Source of the DNA: [Eubacterium] eligens ATCC 27750
GTDB lineage: Bacteria; Bacillota; Clostridia; Lachnospirales; Lachnospiraceae
Direction of reading: 5' to 3'
NCBI RefSeq assembly: GCF_000146185.1
Contig: NC_012780.1
Span: forward strand, 496,001 to 560,000
DNA length: 64,000 bases
Both the position numbers and the translations under genes were made by a program. Position 1 is the stretch's first letter. Each line of letters starts with the position of its first letter. The notes beneath the pieces are model-generated. The model had not been told where the DNA came from. It saw nothing but the letters and a program-made list of their open reading frames with translations, and made no database searches. Below are positions 35,928-45,201 of this stretch, in pieces.

Positions 35928-37370
35928 CTACTTCTTCAACTGGAATTTCATCTTCTCTTCAGGCATGATAAGACCAACCTGATCATCCATATTCCAGAGA
36001 TATTCATCATCTACAATAAGGTCATGACCATACTCAGTTCTTATTACATAACTGTAATGGTCACCCTTATAGATAAGGTTAATAATCTTACCTGACACAA
36101 GACCTGCTGTTACATCATCACTCATCTCAATATCATCAGGCTGGATTGAAACAACAACCCTGAACTTTGAAACATCTACATTTTCACCGTTCTCATCAAC
36201 AAGCACTCCATCTGACATCTTAGTCTTAGGAATAACCTGTGTTAAATCACAGCTTATTATCTTGCCATTAAAGTCGAGCGTATAATCTCCATTAATTGTT
36301 GTAACAAAACTTGTGGTATGGTCCTCTGCAAGCATTACATGAATTCCATCAGGCTCAAGCTGCATTCCTACTGTATCACCGACATGATAACACCTGGTAG
36401 TTCTTATTATCATTTCATACTTTCCGGATTCAACAGCAACCTCGTAATGCATTCCCTTGAATATAACTGAAGTAACCTCACCAACAACAGTTCCATCCTC
36501 CGGCTTTGTAATAATTACATCTTCCGGTCTTATAACAACGTCAACTAAAGTTCCCTCTGGAACATCATCCATTCCGACAAACTCTCCGCCACAGAATCTT
36601 ACCTTCATGTGTCCTGTCATAATACCTTTGAAAATGTTGCTCTCACCAATAAAGTCGGCAACAAAAGCATTCTTAGGCTCATTATATATATCCTCTGGTG
36701 TTCCAATCTGCTGAATCTTACCCTCTGATAAGACAACAATCTTATCAGACATTGTAAGTGCCTCTTCCTGGTCATGTGTTACATATATAAACGTAATTCC
36801 AAGCTGGTCATGCATATTCTTAAGCTCAATCTGCATCTCCTTACGCATCTTTAAATCAAGTGCCCCCAGAGGTTCATCAAGCATAAGTATTTCCGGCTCA
36901 TTGACAAGTGCTCTTGCAATTGCAATTCTTTGCTGCTGTCCGCCTGACAGCGTAGATATCTTTCTGTCCTCAAATCCTTCAAGGTCAACCATATCAAGAA
37001 CATTTTTAACCTTTTTTCTTATTTCCTCTTTAGGAAGCTTCTTTAACTTAAGTCCAAATGCAATATTTTCATATATATTCATATGTGGAAACAGCGCATA
37101 ACGCTGAAATACTGTATTAATCGGTCTTTTATTAGCTGGAAGCTGTGATATATCTTCTCCGTTAAGAAGTATCTGTCCGTCTGTCGGAAGTTCGAATCCT
37201 GCTATCATTCTTAGTGTGGTTGTCTTTCCACATCCTGATGGTCCTAAAAATGTTACGAATTCCCCCCGCTTTACTTCAAGATTAAAGTCATCAACCGCCT
37301 TAAATCCATTATCACTATATACCTTACTGATATGTTTAAGCTCTATTATATTTTCTGATTTACCAGACAT
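35928..37370 (-). CDS. potA: Polyamine ABC transporter ATPase PotA with duplicated TOBE region
   Basis: A 480-residue ATPase, about 110 residues longer than typical PotA. It has Walker A GPSGCGKTT, Q-loop FQRYALFPHM, signature LSGGQQQR, Walker B LMLDEPLGALD and the switch-region THDQEEA. The tail contains one TOBE-like unit at about residues 285-350 (RPEDVIITKPEDG...VIFKGMHYEV) and a second at about 400-475 (QPDDIEMSDDV...LIYKGDHYSYV) that repeats its pattern. The extra unit may add regulation by substrate or another signal. The start at 37370 follows GGAGGT. It is the first gene of potABCD. Confidence 0.92.
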   Translation of the reverse strand: MSGKSENIIELKHISKVYSDNGFKAVDDFNLEVKRGEFVTFLGPSGCGKTTTLRMIAGFELPTDGQILLNGEDISQLPANKRPINTVFQRYALFPHMNIYENIAFGLKLKKLPKEEIRKKVKNVLDMVDLEGFEDRKISTLSGGQQQRIAIARALVNEPEILMLDEPLGALDLKMRKEMQIELKNMHDQLGITFIYVTHDQEEALTMSDKIVVLSEGKIQQIGTPEDIYNEPKNAFVADFIGESNIFKGIMTGHMKVRFCGGEFVGMDDVPEGTLVDVVIRPEDVIITKPEDGTVVGEVTSVIFKGMHYEVAVESGKYEMIIRTTRCYHVGDTVGMQLEPDGIHVMLAEDHTTSFVTTINGDYTLDFNGKIISCDLTQVIPKTKMSDGVLVDENGENVDVSKFRVVVSIQPDDIEMSDDVTAGLVSGKIINLIYKGDHYSYVIRTEYGHDLIVDDEYLWNMDDQVGLIMPEEKMKFQLKK

Positions 37371-37441
37371 ATCCAACCTCCGCAATTAACATCCTTTGTT
37401 ACACCGTCTAACAACTATGCAACCACTTCCTATTTAATATC

Positions 37442-37490
37442 AAAAACGGGTACAAATCAAGTGATTTCTTGATTTGTACCCATGGTTTTT
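37442..37490. terminator. Strong bidirectional hairpin terminator
   Basis: A perfect 14-bp stem, GGGTACAAATCAAG at 37448-37461 with its complement at 37468-37481, is flanked by an A-run and a T-run. On the - strand it ends the HEAT-repeat gene and isolates the pot operon from it. Confidence 0.85.
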
Positions 37491-37522
37491 TCATTATGTA
37501 AACAACTGGCAAAATATATGTT

Positions 37523-37867
37523 TTAAGGTCTGTGATGAAGCTCCTGAACAGTCTTTCCTATTTCGTCCCTTATAGCCTGTCTGTCTTCCGGAATCTTCTG
37601 CATTCTTGCAAGCAGATCAGCGGTATCATGCTCAGAGCCAACTTTTCTCAACGACTCACATGCTGCAAATACAACATCATCATCTGCATCATCAACGAAT
37701 CTCAACAATAAATCTACACTGCTCTGGTCATCGCTTGCCCCAAGTGCCTTGGCTGCTGCAATCTTTCCTTCTTTGCTTCCTGTAATCTCTTCCTGTATTG
37801 CATACCAGTCATGATGTTTTACATATTTCTCCATTTTTTCATCCAGTGTCTTTTTCTTAAATAACAT
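37523..37867 (-). CDS. Small HEAT-repeat-like protein
   Basis: A 114-residue protein made of helical repeats: KIAAAKALGASDDQSSVDLLLRFV and DVVFAACESLRKVGSEHDTADLL follow the HEAT pattern (Ala-rich helix, Asp turn, Leu-rich helix). Such folds usually bind proteins; no catalytic motif is visible. The ATG at 37867 follows AGAAGG. A six-codon longer start is less likely. It is divergent from a LysR regulator, which might control it, but both promoters lie in only 108 bases and no clear operator stands out. Confidence 0.7.
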   Translation of the reverse strand: MLFKKKTLDEKMEKYVKHHDWYAIQEEITGSKEGKIAAAKALGASDDQSSVDLLLRFVDDADDDVVFAACESLRKVGSEHDTADLLARMQKIPEDRQAIRDEIGKTVQELHHRP

Positions 37868-37975
37868 ACCGATGCCTTCTTTCATCTTTTTCTATATTAT
37901 AGTATTGCATTTTCGATATGTAAAATGTATATTTAATATGTCACTTATATCATAATTATATATTGGAGAATTACT

Positions 37976-38863
37976 ATGACCTTAGATTATTACAGAATAT
38001 TTTACTATGTTGCAAAATATAAGAGTTTTTCAAAAGCAGCCCGCATGCTCGATAATAACCAGCCTAACATAACCCGCTGCATGAATATATTAGAAAGCGA
38101 ACTTGACTGTAAGCTGCTTAACCGTTCTCACAAAGGCATCACTCTTACACCTGAAGGAAATACATTGTATTCTCATGTATCAATCGCAATGAAACAGCTT
38201 GAAGACGCTGAGAACGCTATTATCAAAAGCAAAAGTCTGTCCGGTGGCACAATATGTATAGGAGTAAGTGAGATTGCTCTTAGAATATTCCTTCTTAAAA
38301 AACTTGAAAAATTCACAGAACTTTTTCCCGATGTCAAGATAAAGCTTACCAACCACTCTACTAATCAGGCTGTTAATGCTCTAAAAGCCAGTCTGGTAGA
38401 CTTTGCTGTCGTAACCACACCTGTTAATTTAACTGGCGATATGAAATCTGAAAGCCTATGCTCATTCCATGATATACTTATTGCAGGTCCAAAATACAGT
38501 CAGCCGGATAACAAAATAATTCATCTGGAAGAATTGCAGGATTATCCTTTCATAAGTCTGGCAGAAGGTACCGGTACACATGACCACTACACCAAATTCT
38601 TCTATGACAACAATCTTCACTTTAACCTTGATATGGAGGCTTCAACTACAGATCAGGTTCTTGCAATGGTTCAGGCAAACTTAGGGCTTGGCTTCTACCC
38701 AGAGGAGCTTGCCTCTGAATATATAATGCGTGGTGAAATATTTCCTGTAAATCTATACGAATCCGCACCTGACAGAGATATTGTTCTTATACGTGAATCA
38801 AGACATACCGAAAGCATTGCAGCCAAAAAACTTATTAATTTCTTAAAGCATACAACTGATTAA
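37976..38863 (+). CDS. LysR-family transcriptional regulator
   Basis: A 295-residue regulator with the N-terminal LysR helix-turn-helix (YYVAKYKSFSKAARMLDNNQPNITRCMNILE, residues about 8-38) and a periplasmic-binding-like effector domain from about residue 90. TTGGAGA precedes the ATG. The effector is unknown. Its target may be the divergent HEAT-repeat gene or itself. It converges on the GGDEF gene with a 4-base overlap of the stop regions. Confidence 0.9.
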   Translation: MTLDYYRIFYYVAKYKSFSKAARMLDNNQPNITRCMNILESELDCKLLNRSHKGITLTPEGNTLYSHVSIAMKQLEDAENAIIKSKSLSGGTICIGVSEIALRIFLLKKLEKFTELFPDVKIKLTNHSTNQAVNALKASLVDFAVVTTPVNLTGDMKSESLCSFHDILIAGPKYSQPDNKIIHLEELQDYPFISLAEGTGTHDHYTKFFYDNNLHFNLDMEASTTDQVLAMVQANLGLGFYPEELASEYIMRGEIFPVNLYESAPDRDIVLIRESRHTESIAAKKLINFLKHTTD

Positions 38864-40290
38864 AATGTCTTAGTTACGCATTCAAGTGTCGCACAGTAGC
38901 CTGTATTATTCTTGCTCTTATACATGGCACTGTCGGCATGTCTGTACAGTTCATCAAAATCAATATCCTTTTCCCCTTTATAAAACGCTTCACCCATGCT
39001 TACATATATCTTCTCATCTCCCATCTCTGGGATTCTTATGTCCTTAAGCTTTGCAAATACTCTCATCGTGAAGCTTTCAGCATCTTTAGTTTCTGTTATT
39101 CCCGGGATGAACATTGCAAATTCATCACCTCCCAGGCGCATGCATATATCATGTTCCCTGCATACACTCTGAAGACTTCTTGCAACCGCTATAATTACTG
39201 CATCCCCGACAACATGTCCATATGTATCGTTAACATTCTTGAACTTATCACAATCAAGAAGGCACATAAGCCCCTTAGTTTCTTCCTTAATAAGGTCTGC
39301 AATTGCTTTCTCTCCGCTTCCTCTATTTCTTATTCCCGTCATAAGGTCTGTTTCTGAAAGATATAAAAGCCTGTTCTCCTTACGTTTCTCTGCATCGATA
39401 ACTTCAACGGCATATACAACATGCCACAGTTCTCCATTGCTATCCTCATCTACCCTTATGAATCTTTCACGACACCATCCAGAGTAATTTCCAAGGAATT
39501 CATGAACAATCGTAGTCTTGTTCTTCATTCTCTCCGGAAGTGTTGATATATCAACAAATTCAAGTACACTTTCTACATACTTCCTGGAAGGAAGAATCTT
39601 CATTACACTATTTATCTGTTCTGCAAAAGTATGCTCGCCTTTTATCATATTATCCCTTATGAAATCTGTTGACTTTATTTCATGAAATTCCCCTGTCTTT
39701 AAATTGATAATATGCATTGACAGATATATTCCGGCAAGTGCTGAATATGCGCTGAACATAGCCTCACGCTTGGATTTTTTAAATACATTTCTCTGTTTTA
39801 ATAGCAGTACTAAAAATGTGCCTATCATATCAAGAAAGCGCGAAATCTCGTCCATCTCACTTTCTGGTGGATTGTCAACACCAAAGAAGCCATATATCTC
39901 GTCCTTATATCTGAATGGACTTACTGCCAGGCTCTTTACATTCTGAACTTTGAGCAGTTCATATGCTGCAGGATATTCATCCTTAATCTCCTCAATATCC
40001 TTAGTACTAATATTTCTTCCATCATTAAATGATGTATACCACCAGTCTATAATTGACATATCTACATTCTGAAGAAACTTTATCTGAGGCTCAATCCCAT
40101 CCGCGCACCACTCATAAGTATTATTAGTAACCTTTTTTCTAATATTGTCTTCAAATATGTATATTCTTTCAGACCCGATATGTTCTCCAAAAAATCTGAT
40201 AAATTCATTAATCTGATCATCTGGATTTTCATAATTCATTGCTGCCTTCATTGCTTTATTCATAATTGATTCGTACTTTTTCGTCTTCAT
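38860..40290 (-). CDS. GAF-like plus GGDEF diguanylate cyclase
   Basis: A 476-residue cytoplasmic protein. The N-terminal third looks like a GAF sensor domain (FIRFFGEHIGSERIYIFED, then VKSLAVSPFRYKDEIYGFFGVDNP). The C-terminal domain is a diguanylate cyclase with intact GGDEF at residues 387-391 and an RxxD inhibitory site (REHD) five residues before it. It should make cyclic di-GMP from GTP with product inhibition. The start at 40290 follows GGAG six bases before; a longer upstream frame runs into the terminator and was rejected. It follows an Hpt gene on the same strand, separated by a terminator. Confidence 0.88.
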   Translation of the reverse strand: MKTKKYESIMNKAMKAAMNYENPDDQINEFIRFFGEHIGSERIYIFEDNIRKKVTNNTYEWCADGIEPQIKFLQNVDMSIIDWWYTSFNDGRNISTKDIEEIKDEYPAAYELLKVQNVKSLAVSPFRYKDEIYGFFGVDNPPESEMDEISRFLDMIGTFLVLLLKQRNVFKKSKREAMFSAYSALAGIYLSMHIINLKTGEFHEIKSTDFIRDNMIKGEHTFAEQINSVMKILPSRKYVESVLEFVDISTLPERMKNKTTIVHEFLGNYSGWCRERFIRVDEDSNGELWHVVYAVEVIDAEKRKENRLLYLSETDLMTGIRNRGSGEKAIADLIKEETKGLMCLLDCDKFKNVNDTYGHVVGDAVIIAVARSLQSVCREHDICMRLGGDEFAMFIPGITETKDAESFTMRVFAKLKDIRIPEMGDEKIYVSMGEAFYKGEKDIDFDELYRHADSAMYKSKNNTGYCATLECVTKTF

Positions 40291-40344
40291 ATGCATCTCC
40301 AATTCAATACATTTATAACTAACAACATAGTAACATATATTGAC

Positions 40345-40392
40345 AAAAAACGCACCCTTTTCACACATTAAAATTGTGAAAAAAGTGCGTTC
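40345..40392 (-). terminator. Intrinsic terminator after the Hpt gene
   Basis: CGCAC and TTTTCACA pair with TGTGAAAA and GTGCG around an AT loop; the - strand continues with a T-run. It separates the Hpt gene from the GGDEF gene. Confidence 0.75.
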
Positions 40393-40429
40393 TGATATTA
40401 AACAAACCGCATTCGCCGCTAACAATTCT

Positions 40430-40774
40430 CTACATAGCCTTAATTGCATTCACTGTTATATTGTACTGTTTCTCAACTTCTTCAAATGCTTCCTCAGCTC
40501 CTGCGAGTTCTCCTGCACGAAAAATCTCTGTAATAGCTGAACTCGCTTTATAAAGATTATCAAATCCAAGATTTAAGCATACACCCTTAAGTGTATGTGC
40601 TGCCCTGAATGCTTCTTCTACATTTCCGGCAGCTATAGCCTCTTTAAGATTGGCGTAGCTGTTGTCATCTAAAAACTTCAATACAAATTTTTTAATAAAA
40701 GCCTCATTGGGAAATCTATTCAAAACATTCTGATAATCTGCTCCCATTGCCTCGTAACATTCCTTAATTGTCAT
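40430..40774 (-). CDS. Histidine phosphotransfer (Hpt) domain protein
   Basis: A 114-residue all-helical protein with the Hpt motif AHTLKGVCLNLGF, whose His is the phosphorylation site. Stand-alone Hpt proteins relay phosphate between hybrid kinases and response regulators; no such partner is nearby, though the GGDEF protein downstream suggests a signalling neighbourhood. The ATG at 40774 was preferred to the ATG two codons earlier because AGGCAGGT lies seven bases before it. A TTGACA promoter is at 40829-40858. Confidence 0.88.
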   Translation of the reverse strand: MTIKECYEAMGADYQNVLNRFPNEAFIKKFVLKFLDDNSYANLKEAIAAGNVEEAFRAAHTLKGVCLNLGFDNLYKASSAITEIFRAGELAGAEEAFEEVEKQYNITVNAIKAM

Positions 40775-40828
40775 GTGCAATACCTGCCTATATATTGTTA
40801 AATTATAACTATGCGTATATTGAGTAAT

Positions 40829-40858
40829 ATGATATCACGATTAATATAGTATTGTCAA
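40829..40858 (-). promoter_or_regulatory. Promoter of the Hpt gene
   Basis: On the - strand TTGACA (40853-40858) and TATCAT (40829-40834) are 18 bases apart, about 55 bases before the Hpt start. Confidence 0.6.
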
Positions 40859-40960
40859 AGAACCGTCTAATCACAGAATAATTATTACTCTATTTTTCTC
40901 ATTAAGAAACATAACGCCCTAAGGTGGATTCTGCTGCTGTATTCTAACATCATCAAAATT

Positions 40961-41304
40961 TTAATTTTAGTACATTTTAAATTACTGCATTGGACTTTTA
41001 AAGCACTTATTTTCTTCCAAACATCCAATACCTCTCGGAATTCACATCAAATTGGACATTTTCCGCAAATTTTTTAACGAAAAGTCCAATTTCATGCACT
41101 TTTCAAGTGATTATGGACTTTTGGAACATTTAACCTGCCATGGAAGTCCAATCTAACACAATTACATTCTCCTTTTGGACTTGTTCCTGCGTGAAATCTC
41201 TTCTAACATCCAATCCGCCACAAATATGCTCACCCTCTGGACTTACCTATACATGAAATCTCTTCTAATGTCCAAATGAATCATATCCTGTAATCTCATT
41301 ATTG
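40961..41304. repeat. 62-bp-period hairpin array, GTCCAA/TTGGAC arms, six units (copy 1)
   Basis: Units begin at 40961, 41023, 41084, 41146, 41208 and 41270, giving periods 62, 61, 62, 62, 62. In units 2-5 the left arm (GTCCAA or ATCCAA) and right arm (TTGGAC, ATGGAC or CTGGAC) span exactly 35 nt. Unit 1 keeps only the right arm (40990-40995) and unit 6 only the left (41270-41275). Pairing extends outward in some units (AAAAGTCCA/TGGACTTTT in unit 3, AAGTCCAA/TTGGACTT in unit 4). Linkers after units 4 and 5 share TGAAATCTCTTCTAA. Loops differ. The array lies in the 639-base gap between the divergent Hpt and NSS genes; 40859-40960 shows nothing else. Confidence 0.88.
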
Positions 41305-41340
41305 TAAATATACTTTAGCAACACATTTTCAGATAATAGT

Positions 41341-41369
41341 TTTACATATCCGCAAATATACTGTATATT
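41341..41369 (+). promoter_or_regulatory. Candidate promoter of the NSS transporter gene
   Basis: TTTACA at 41341-41346 and TATATT at 41364-41369 are 17 bases apart, about 45 bases before the start codon and just beyond the hairpin array. Confidence 0.5.
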
Positions 41370-41413
41370 AAATATATTGCTGTCTGGCAAAATATATGCG
41401 GGGGAATTGTTTT

Positions 41414-42736
41414 ATGAAAAAACGAGATTCTTTTAACAACAAATGGGGATTCATCCTTGCCTGTATCGGCTCTGCCGTTGGTATGGGTAATATCTGGATG
41501 TTCCCAACAAGAGTATCAATGTATGGCGGTGGATCATACCTGATACCATATTTCATATTCGTTGCACTTATTGGTTTCACTGGTGTTATCGGAGAAATGA
41601 GTTTTGGTCGTGCTACTAAGTCAGGACCTGTTGATGCATTTGGATATGCATGCGAAACTAAGAATAAGAGAAAGCTTGGTGAGGCTATCGGCTTTATTCC
41701 AGTACTTGGCGCACTTGCAATGGCAATTGGTTACACTGTTGTAATGGGCTGGATTCTTAAGTACATGATTGGAGCTTTTACAGGAAAGGCACTTGCACCT
41801 TCTGACACAGAAGGCTTTGCTGCTTCATTTGGAAGTATGGCAAGCGCATTTGGTAATAATGTATGGCAGATTGTAGCTCTTGTTATTGGTATTATTATTC
41901 TTATGTTCGGTGTCGGACGCGGAATTGAAAAGGCCAATAAAATCATGATGCCTGTTTTCTTTATTCTTTTTGCTGTACTTGGAATATATGTTGCTTTCCA
42001 ACCTGGTGCGATAGAAGGCTACAAATACATTTTCAGAGTTGACCCTGAGGCATTTGCTGACCCTAAGACATGGATATTCGCTCTTGGCCAGGCATTCTTT
42101 TCTCTTTCTATTGCTGGTAATGGCACTCTTATATATGGTTCTTACCTTTCAGATAATGAAGATATTCCTGCTGCTGCCGGACGCGTTGCGCTGTTCGATA
42201 CTATAGCAGCCATGCTTGCAGCACTTGTTATCATTCCTGCAATGGCAACAACCGGTGCCCAGCTTAATCAGGGTGGTCCCGGACTTATGTTTATCTTCCT
42301 CCCGGCACTTTTTAAATCAATGCCTGGCGGATACATAGTCGCAATTATATTCTTCGTTGCTGTATTTATGGCAGGACTTTCTTCTTTAATCAACCTGTAT
42401 GAAGCACCTATTGCAACTATTCAGGAAAAGCTTCATCTTGGAAGAAAGGCATCTTGTGCCATAATCGCTGCAATAGCACTTGTAGTTTCAATATGTATTC
42501 AGGGAATTGTCTCTGGATGGATGGATATACTTTCTATCTACATCTGCCCACTTGGTGCAGGTCTTGCCGGAATTATGTTCTTCTGGGTATGTGGTAAGAA
42601 ATATGTTGAAACTCAGGTTAATACCGGTCGCGATAAGAAATTCACTGATAAATTCTATCCTATATGCAAATATATTTTCTGCCCTGTATGTTTCCTTGTT
42701 CTTATACTTGGAATTGTTCTTGGCGGAATCGGCTGA
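41414..42736 (+). CDS. Neurotransmitter:sodium symporter (NSS/SNF) family transporter
   Basis: A 440-residue membrane protein of the LeuT fold. The first helix carries the unwound Na+/substrate motif SAVGMGNIWMFP. About eleven spans, fewer than the twelve of LeuT, as in other short bacterial members such as Tyt1 and MhsT. Members import amino acids with Na+. A GCGGGGG ribosome site precedes the ATG at 41414; an in-frame ATG at 41396 lacks one. It is a single-gene unit ended by a strong terminator. The Na+ gradient used could be supported by the membrane pyrophosphatase at 51000. Confidence 0.92.
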   Translation: MKKRDSFNNKWGFILACIGSAVGMGNIWMFPTRVSMYGGGSYLIPYFIFVALIGFTGVIGEMSFGRATKSGPVDAFGYACETKNKRKLGEAIGFIPVLGALAMAIGYTVVMGWILKYMIGAFTGKALAPSDTEGFAASFGSMASAFGNNVWQIVALVIGIIILMFGVGRGIEKANKIMMPVFFILFAVLGIYVAFQPGAIEGYKYIFRVDPEAFADPKTWIFALGQAFFSLSIAGNGTLIYGSYLSDNEDIPAAAGRVALFDTIAAMLAALVIIPAMATTGAQLNQGGPGLMFIFLPALFKSMPGGYIVAIIFFVAVFMAGLSSLINLYEAPIATIQEKLHLGRKASCAIIAAIALVVSICIQGIVSGWMDILSIYICPLGAGLAGIMFFWVCGKKYVETQVNTGRDKKFTDKFYPICKYIFCPVCFLVLILGIVLGGIG

Positions 42737-42750
42737 TTAAGATATTATAA

Positions 42751-42809
42751 TAAAAGGAATCCTGTGAGCAGGGAGATGTTGCCTCTCTGCTTATGGGATT
42801 CCTTTTTTC
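42751..42809 (+). terminator. Intrinsic terminator of the NSS gene
   Basis: AAAAGGAATCC pairs with GGATTCCTTTT around an inner GCAGGGA/TCTCTGC helix, followed by TTTTTT. Confidence 0.85.
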
Positions 42810-42849
42810 ATATATTTAATTATGCTATTCATGCTTTGCATCACATTTT

Positions 42850-44241
42850 TTACAGGAATATTTCCTCAAAAGCAGCAATTACAAGCTTAAGAGTTGCTTC
42901 GTCCATATCCGAATAATGAATTACAAGTATTCCATGGTACTTATCCGCATCAGCGAAACAATACTCTGAAAGGCAGTTAATCAGAATCCCCTTCTGCCTG
43001 ACTGCCCATTTAATCTCAACATCACTTAAGGAAGTCTTCACATGCAGCAGAAAATGTGTTCCCGCATCATCCTGATATATCGTACTTATCTCACTAAGCC
43101 TTGATTCGCGAAACATCCTGCATATCTTTTCACGGCGTCCCCTGTAATCATTGACAAGCCTCTTAATGTGGCGCTCAAAGTATCCCTTCTCAATAAATGC
43201 CGCCATTGCATACTGCTCAAATCCCGACACAGTACACGAGTAAAAATTCATTGTTGAAATATATTTTTCCATAAGCTTTTCTGGCAGTACCATATATCCT
43301 ATTCTAAGTGAAGGAACCATTGTCTTCGAAAATGTGTTCATATATATTACTCTGTGACTTCTGTCTCTCGACTGAATGGACGGAATAGGTTTGCCCTGCA
43401 TACGGAATTCACAGTCAAAATCATCCTCTATTATATATCTGCCTGGCTCCGCCGCCGCCCAGTTAAGCAGTTCCTGTCTTCTTGCAACCGGCATAACAAG
43501 GCCAATTGGAAAATGATGTTCAGGACTTACATGTGCTACATTTATATCTTTCATTCTAAGTTCATCGACTTTCATACCCTTATCATCAATATTAACATAA
43601 TCCCACTCCACACCATTTTCATCATATATCTTGGTAATCTTACGGTATCCGGGATTCTCAACACCAAACTTCACATCTGGACCTAAGAGCTGTAACAGCC
43701 TGTTATACAGATATTCCGTTCCGGCCCCTATAATAATATGGTCTGCTGAAACCTGCATTCCACGGTATCTGTTAAGATGGTCTGCAATCGCTTCACGAAG
43801 CTGCAACACACCGTTAAAAGGTACAGTCTTAAGAAGTGAAGTATTATAATCGGTCAGGGTTTCCCTCATAACCTTTGCCCATGTAGCAAATGGAAATCTA
43901 TCATACCTGATATTATTTGCCGTCAAATCAGCAAGATAAGTCTCCTCCTGGAATCTTTTCACAGGAGCAGCATACCCTGGTGCACCACCTGTAACCACGG
44001 CAATCTTATTAACATAATACCCTCTTTTTTCCTCAGATCGGATATAACCTTCCAGAAGAAGCTGCTCATATGCGTTCTCCACCGTCTTGACACTTATCTG
44101 CAAATGCTGTGAAAGCCCTCGCTTTGATGGCAGCTTCTCATCAGCCTTAAGCTTCCCGTCAGCTATATCTTCCTTAATCAGTTCATACAGATATTCGTAC
44201 ATTGTTTTGTTTCTGCGTTTATCTAAATCATATGTAAGCAA
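42850..44241 (-). CDS. MocR-type regulator (GntR domain fused to aminotransferase fold)
   Basis: A 463-residue protein: N-terminal GntR winged helix (LPSKRGLSQHLQISVKTVENAYEQL) and a C-terminal fold type I aminotransferase domain with the PLP-lysine region NTFSKTMVPSLRIGYM. MocR/PdxR proteins sense PLP or amino compounds and often activate a divergent gene. No ATG begins the frame with a ribosome site; the TTG at 44241 follows AGGAGA by six bases. It is divergent from the SDR/SnoaL pair across 153 bases, the likely target. Confidence 0.9.
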   Translation of the reverse strand: MLTYDLDKRRNKTMYEYLYELIKEDIADGKLKADEKLPSKRGLSQHLQISVKTVENAYEQLLLEGYIRSEEKRGYYVNKIAVVTGGAPGYAAPVKRFQEETYLADLTANNIRYDRFPFATWAKVMRETLTDYNTSLLKTVPFNGVLQLREAIADHLNRYRGMQVSADHIIIGAGTEYLYNRLLQLLGPDVKFGVENPGYRKITKIYDENGVEWDYVNIDDKGMKVDELRMKDINVAHVSPEHHFPIGLVMPVARRQELLNWAAAEPGRYIIEDDFDCEFRMQGKPIPSIQSRDRSHRVIYMNTFSKTMVPSLRIGYMVLPEKLMEKYISTMNFYSCTVSGFEQYAMAAFIEKGYFERHIKRLVNDYRGRREKICRMFRESRLSEISTIYQDDAGTHFLLHVKTSLSDVEIKWAVRQKGILINCLSEYCFADADKYHGILVIHYSDMDEATLKLVIAAFEEIFL

Positions 44242-44314
44242 ATCTGGTCTCCTATTATATATGCATTTTGGATATTTAAAAGATATCAGTTTTAATTATA
44301 ATAAGCTCATAAGC

Positions 44315-44384
44315 AAAAAACAAGGAGGAAAATCCCTCTCCTCACCTGAAGGGTTCGGATTTTTCTTCGAAAAACAAGGAGGAA
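44315..44384 (+). promoter_or_regulatory. Leader with duplicated AAAAACAAGGAGGAA ribosome-site region
   Basis: The 15-base word AAAAACAAGGAGGAA occurs at about 44316-44330 and again at 44370-44384. Only the second copy is close to the SDR start (44395). The stretch between includes GGAGG facing CCTCTCC, which could mask a ribosome site. No open frame of useful length starts after the first copy. Confidence 0.4.
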
Positions 44385-44394
44385 TAGAAATACT

Positions 44395-45183
44395 ATGGGA
44401 ATCTATGCTATTACTGGTGCTTCAAGCGGTATCGGTGCAAAAACTAAAGAATTGTTAATACATCAGGGACATAAGGTAATTAATATTGATCTTAAAGACG
44501 GTGACATCTGCGTAAACCTTGCATCGCAGGAAGGCAGACAGTCTGCTGTTGATCAGTTACATACTATGTGCCCTGACGGACTTGACGGAATGATATGCAA
44601 CGCTGGTGTTTCAGGCGCATGCGGTAATCTCGGACTCATTATCTCTCTTAACTACTTCGGAACAGTAGCCGTTGCAAATGGTGTATATGACCTTTTAAAG
44701 AAGAAGCACGGAAGCTGTGTTGTAACTGTTTCTAACACAATTTCACAGGGTGCAGGCCGTAAGGATATCGTTGATCTTCTTAATAACATCGGTGATGAAA
44801 AGCGTATATTAAGCCTTATTTCTTCTATGGACAGCACTAACCTTTCAGTAGGAAACAGTCTTTATGTTTCTACTAAATACGCACTTGCAAGATGGGTACG
44901 CCGTGTATCTGCAACATGGGCTGCCAATGGTGTCCGTATAAATGCTGTTGCTCCTGGTAATGTACACACAGCCATGACTGCAACAATGAGCACTACAGCA
45001 AAGATGGCTCTTAATGCCCTTCCTATCCCAACCAAGTACGGTCAGGAGTGCCTCATGGCTCCAGAGGAAATTGCTGAGGTTATGGTATTCCTTGCTTCAG
45101 ATTCAGCAAGAGGCGTCAATGGAAATATCATGTTCGTTGATGGTGGAACAGACGCATTATTAAACACAGAGAAAGTATATTAA
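44395..45183 (+). CDS. Short-chain dehydrogenase/reductase
   Basis: A 262-residue classical SDR. The nucleotide motif [11 protein letters not shown] is at residues 7-17, with Asp in [10 protein letters not shown] typical of NAD(H) preference; then CNAGVSG and the catalytic YxxxK (YVSTK) near residue 160, preceded by an active-site Ser region. C-terminal [15 protein letters not shown] closes the fold. It resembles steroid/3-alpha-hydroxy type dehydrogenases; the substrate is not evident. AAGGAGG lies 11 bases before the ATG. It forms an operon with a SnoaL-like gene 18 bases later and is divergent from a MocR regulator. Confidence 0.88.
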   Translation: MGIYAITGASSGIGAKTKELLIHQGHKVINIDLKDGDICVNLASQEGRQSAVDQLHTMCPDGLDGMICNAGVSGACGNLGLIISLNYFGTVAVANGVYDLLKKKHGSCVVTVSNTISQGAGRKDIVDLLNNIGDEKRILSLISSMDSTNLSVGNSLYVSTKYALARWVRRVSATWAANGVRINAVAPGNVHTAMTATMSTTAKMALNALPIPTKYGQECLMAPEEIAEVMVFLASDSARGVNGNIMFVDGGTDALLNTEKVY

Positions 45184-45201
45184 TTAAGGAGGGCATTAAA
45201 C

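Noticed and set aside
44087..44458. A 123-codon + strand frame over the MocR start and SDR start
   Set aside because: It overlaps two well-supported genes, has low-complexity sequence and lacks a ribosome site at its start.
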